A stretch of 64,000 nt of DNA from NCBI GenBank assembly GCA_015272215.1, contig JACYMD010000070.1, forward strand, positions 62,001 through 126,000, given 5' to 3'. Shown piece by piece: positions 63,146 to 64,000 of the stretch (positions within the stretch are counted from its first letter, which is position 1; the number at the start of each line of letters is the position of its first letter). Position numbers and translations under genes: made by a program. The DNA comes from Rivularia sp. T60_A2020_040 (GTDB lineage: Bacteria; Cyanobacteriota; Cyanobacteriia; Cyanobacteriales; Nostocaceae). The notes beneath the pieces are model-generated. The model saw only the letters and a list, made by a program, of their open reading frames with translations, did no database searches and was not told the origin of the DNA.

Positions 63146-64000
63146 ATGGGTTTGGGAATTCTCAAAGATGGTAAATGGATATCTCGAAGGGAACAAGAAG
63201 ACTCAGAAGGTAAGTTTATTCGTCCGTCAACAACTTTTCGTGACAAAATCACTGCTGATGGTTCAAGTGGATTTAAAGCGGAAGCCGGGCGTTATCATTT
63301 GTATATCTCTTGGGCTTGCCCTTGGGCTTGTCGGACTGCAATTATGCGACAATTAAAGGGACTCCAAAATGTTATTGGTTTATCAGTGGTAGCTGCGGAA
63401 ATTCACGAAAATAGTTGGGAATTTAAAGACGAGCCTGGTGCGATTCCCGATACAGTTAATCATACAGATTATCTGTGGCAACTATATTTAAAAGCTCAAC
63501 CCAACTATACCGGAAGAGTAACCGTTCCTGTATTATGGGATAAACAAAAAGGGACAATTGTCAATAACGAATCCCGCGAAATTATTCGGATGTTCGATAC
63601 TCAATTTGAAGAATTTACTCAAAAAGATGCAGATTTTTATCCTGATGATTTGCAAAAAGTTGTTGACGAAACAATAGATACTATTTACCAACCAATTAAT
63701 AATGGTGTATATCGAGCAGGATTTGCAACATCTCAATCTGCTTACAATCAAGCCGTCACAGAATTATTTGATGCACTCGATGATTGGGAAAAAGTATTAA
63801 GCAAACAACGTTATCTTTGTGGAAATAAAGTTACCGAAGCTGATTGGTGTATGTTTACAACTTTATTTCGCTTCGATGCAGTTTATTACGTACATTTTAA
63901 ATGCAATATACGTCGGATTGTGGATTATCCTCATTTGTGGAACTATCTCAAAGAACTATATCAAATGCCCGGAGTCAAAGAAACTTGTAATCTTGACCAT
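63146..64000 (+). CDS. Glutathionyl-hydroquinone reductase (Xi-class GST), 3' end beyond window
   Basis: Partial: 285 codons from ATG 63146 to the window edge, all open. GGA in AAAAGGACAT about 11 bases upstream supports the start. The protein begins MGLGILKDGKWISRREQ; the Xi-class active-site motif is WACPWACRT with Cys56 as the presumed catalytic residue. Later hallmarks are NNESREIIRMFDTQF, YQPINNGVYRAGFATSQSAY and EADWCMFTTLFRFDAVYYVH. Xi-class enzymes reduce S-glutathionyl-hydroquinones with glutathione, releasing the free hydroquinone. Typical length is about 315-330 aa, so perhaps 30-45 residues are missing. Confidence 0.93.
   Translation, partial: MGLGILKDGKWISRREQEDSEGKFIRPSTTFRDKITADGSSGFKAEAGRYHLYISWACPWACRTAIMRQLKGLQNVIGLSVVAAEIHENSWEFKDEPGAIPDTVNHTDYLWQLYLKAQPNYTGRVTVPVLWDKQKGTIVNNESREIIRMFDTQFEEFTQKDADFYPDDLQKVVDETIDTIYQPINNGVYRAGFATSQSAYNQAVTELFDALDDWEKVLSKQRYLCGNKVTEADWCMFTTLFRFDAVYYVHFKCNIRRIVDYPHLWNYLKELYQMPGVKETCNLDH

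Noticed and set aside
62952-63356. 134-codon open frame overlapping the last gene
   Set aside because: It is an out-of-frame shadow over the glutathionyl-hydroquinone reductase gene, whose frame is open to the window edge and shows the CPWA motif.

Overview
This window is a chromosomal segment of a low-GC, probably filamentous and heterocyst-forming cyanobacterium (Nostocales; a Rivularia/Calothrix-like genome would fit). The basis is: 16 copies of the HIP1 octamer GCGATCGC, abundant 7-bp tandem repeats (TTCCCTA, TTGACAG, AAAATCT and AGTTAGG types) between genes, an XisH/XisI pair, and several families I know mainly from cyanobacteria (DUF2301, a TIGR04376-like coiled-coil protein, CheB/CheR hybrid kinases, XisH-XisI). 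No rRNA, tRNA, CRISPR array, phage or intact transposase gene was recognised.

Layout. 1-6 kb: a Tat-type lipoprotein alpha-carbonic anhydrase, a DUF421 protein, a GC-rich K+-channel-like gene with an unusual filter, hisS, an aldehyde dehydrogenase. 6-15.5 kb: a giant CheB-CheR-PAS-kinase-receiver protein, a divergent FAD-monooxygenase/GST pair, an NmrA-like dehydrogenase, a sensor kinase whose N-terminus matches the plant ethylene-binding domain residue for residue at the copper ligands, and xisH-xisI. 16-21.5 kb: a PAS/GAF adenylate cyclase, a DUF2301 protein, dprA, a small antitoxin-like protein, gloB. 21.9-26.2 kb: a 1449-residue extracellular-type protein with three malectin-like domains (two almost identical), a beta-propeller and a TIG domain.

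26.8-38.4 kb is a glycan locus: on the plus strand GT4, an ABC exporter with a C-terminal tail that looks like two degenerate HisKA dimerisation domains, a four-helix-bundle protein, another GT4, a GT10 (fucosyltransferase-like) enzyme and two members of a DxD glycosyltransferase-like family. A third member of that family lies divergently at the left, and a cytoplasmic alpha-amylase lies at the right. The genes probably build and export a surface polysaccharide. The fused exporter is the strongest candidate for something undescribed.

38.9-64 kb: a PilP/GspC-like membrane protein, mnmG, a VanY-type carboxypeptidase, a NYN-domain protein, a coiled-coil protein, an orphan NrtB-like permease, two adjacent kinase genes, speE, a DAHP synthase, a sodium/solute symporter, a RelE/ParE toxin-antitoxin pair, a divergent TroA/ZnuA-type metal ABC transporter, a solitary C5 DNA methyltransferase, a DUF6896-like protein, a membrane-associated GTPase, and the 5' part of a glutathionyl-hydroquinone reductase cut by the window end.

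Genes end repeatedly inside the 7-bp repeats, so that several unrelated proteins carry repeat-encoded C-termini (GNRE, GNRQ, EEGRGKRE). Other dispersed elements include a 21-bp palindrome in three places and CGGGTTTT/AAAACCCG inverted-repeat elements in several places.
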